Assembly: GCA_030824805.1 (NCBI GenBank)
Contig: JAPJRC010000097.1
Location: 1 to 5,811, forward strand
Length of the DNA: 5,811 nt
Reading direction: 5' to 3'
Origin: Micavibrio sp.
GTDB taxonomy: Bacteria; Pseudomonadota; Alphaproteobacteria; Micavibrionales; Micavibrionaceae
In this document: one piece after another, positions 5,811 through 5,811 of the stretch
How positions within the stretch are numbered: the first letter of the stretch is position 1
Layout: the number at the start of each line of letters is the position of its first letter
Position numbers and translations under genes: made by a program
The notes under the pieces: model-generated
Database searches by the model: none
Seen by the model: only the letters and a program-made list of their open reading frames with translations
Told to the model about the DNA's origin: nothing

Positions 5811-5811
5811 C

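Noticed and set aside
5741..5811. Known RNA classes for the right-edge structured segment (fluoride, SAM, FMN, ZTP riboswitches, SRP RNA, 6S RNA)
   Set aside because: Short look-alike strings occur, but the diagnostic conserved cores of these RNAs are not present in the visible part.

Overview
The window looks like chromosomal DNA of an alphaproteobacterium of moderate G+C. The best evidence is the left end, which carries the C-terminal two thirds of a housekeeping sigma-70 factor (RpoD). Its core regions 2 to 4 and its LRSFLDT ending are very close to alphaproteobacterial RpoD. A CAU-anticodon tRNA of the isoleucine-2 type, with CCA encoded, lies a short way downstream. I cannot name a genus.

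Layout. Bases 1-1682 (+) hold rpoD (its 5' end is outside the window) and a tightly coupled small gene for an SseB-N-like acidic protein. They end at a compact bidirectional terminator (about 1700-1726). On the other side of that hairpin a convergent gene (2905-1733, -) encodes a secreted protein with an eight-cysteine N-terminal domain and a long proline-rich tail. Bases 2906-3032 are an intergenic region with a plausible promoter for the tRNA gene at 3033-3109. After the tRNA come a secreted EF-hand protein (3190-3819, +) and a 67-residue charged small protein (3829-4032, +). Their ribosome binding sites and spacing indicate a two-gene unit, closed by a strong terminator at 4052-4080. A larger, visibly AT-richer gene (5596-4079, -) converges on that terminator. 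It encodes a membrane-anchored protein with a nucleotide-binding-like or TolB-like middle domain and Sel1/TPR repeats. The last 215 bases hold its promoter, a divergent sigma-70-type promoter, and a short structured leader containing an 18-codon reading frame that closes just before the window ends.

How the genes relate. rpoD and the SseB-like gene form an operon. The two secreted proteins (Cys/Pro-rich and EF-hand) are both envelope-directed, but they are on opposite strands and nothing in the sequence ties them functionally. The 505-residue membrane protein stands alone with its own promoter. I see no integrase, transposase, CRISPR, toxin-antitoxin or phage signature. The items most worth a second look are the membrane/Sel1 gene, the EF-hand plus small-protein pair behind a tRNA without a terminator, and the structured leader at the right edge.
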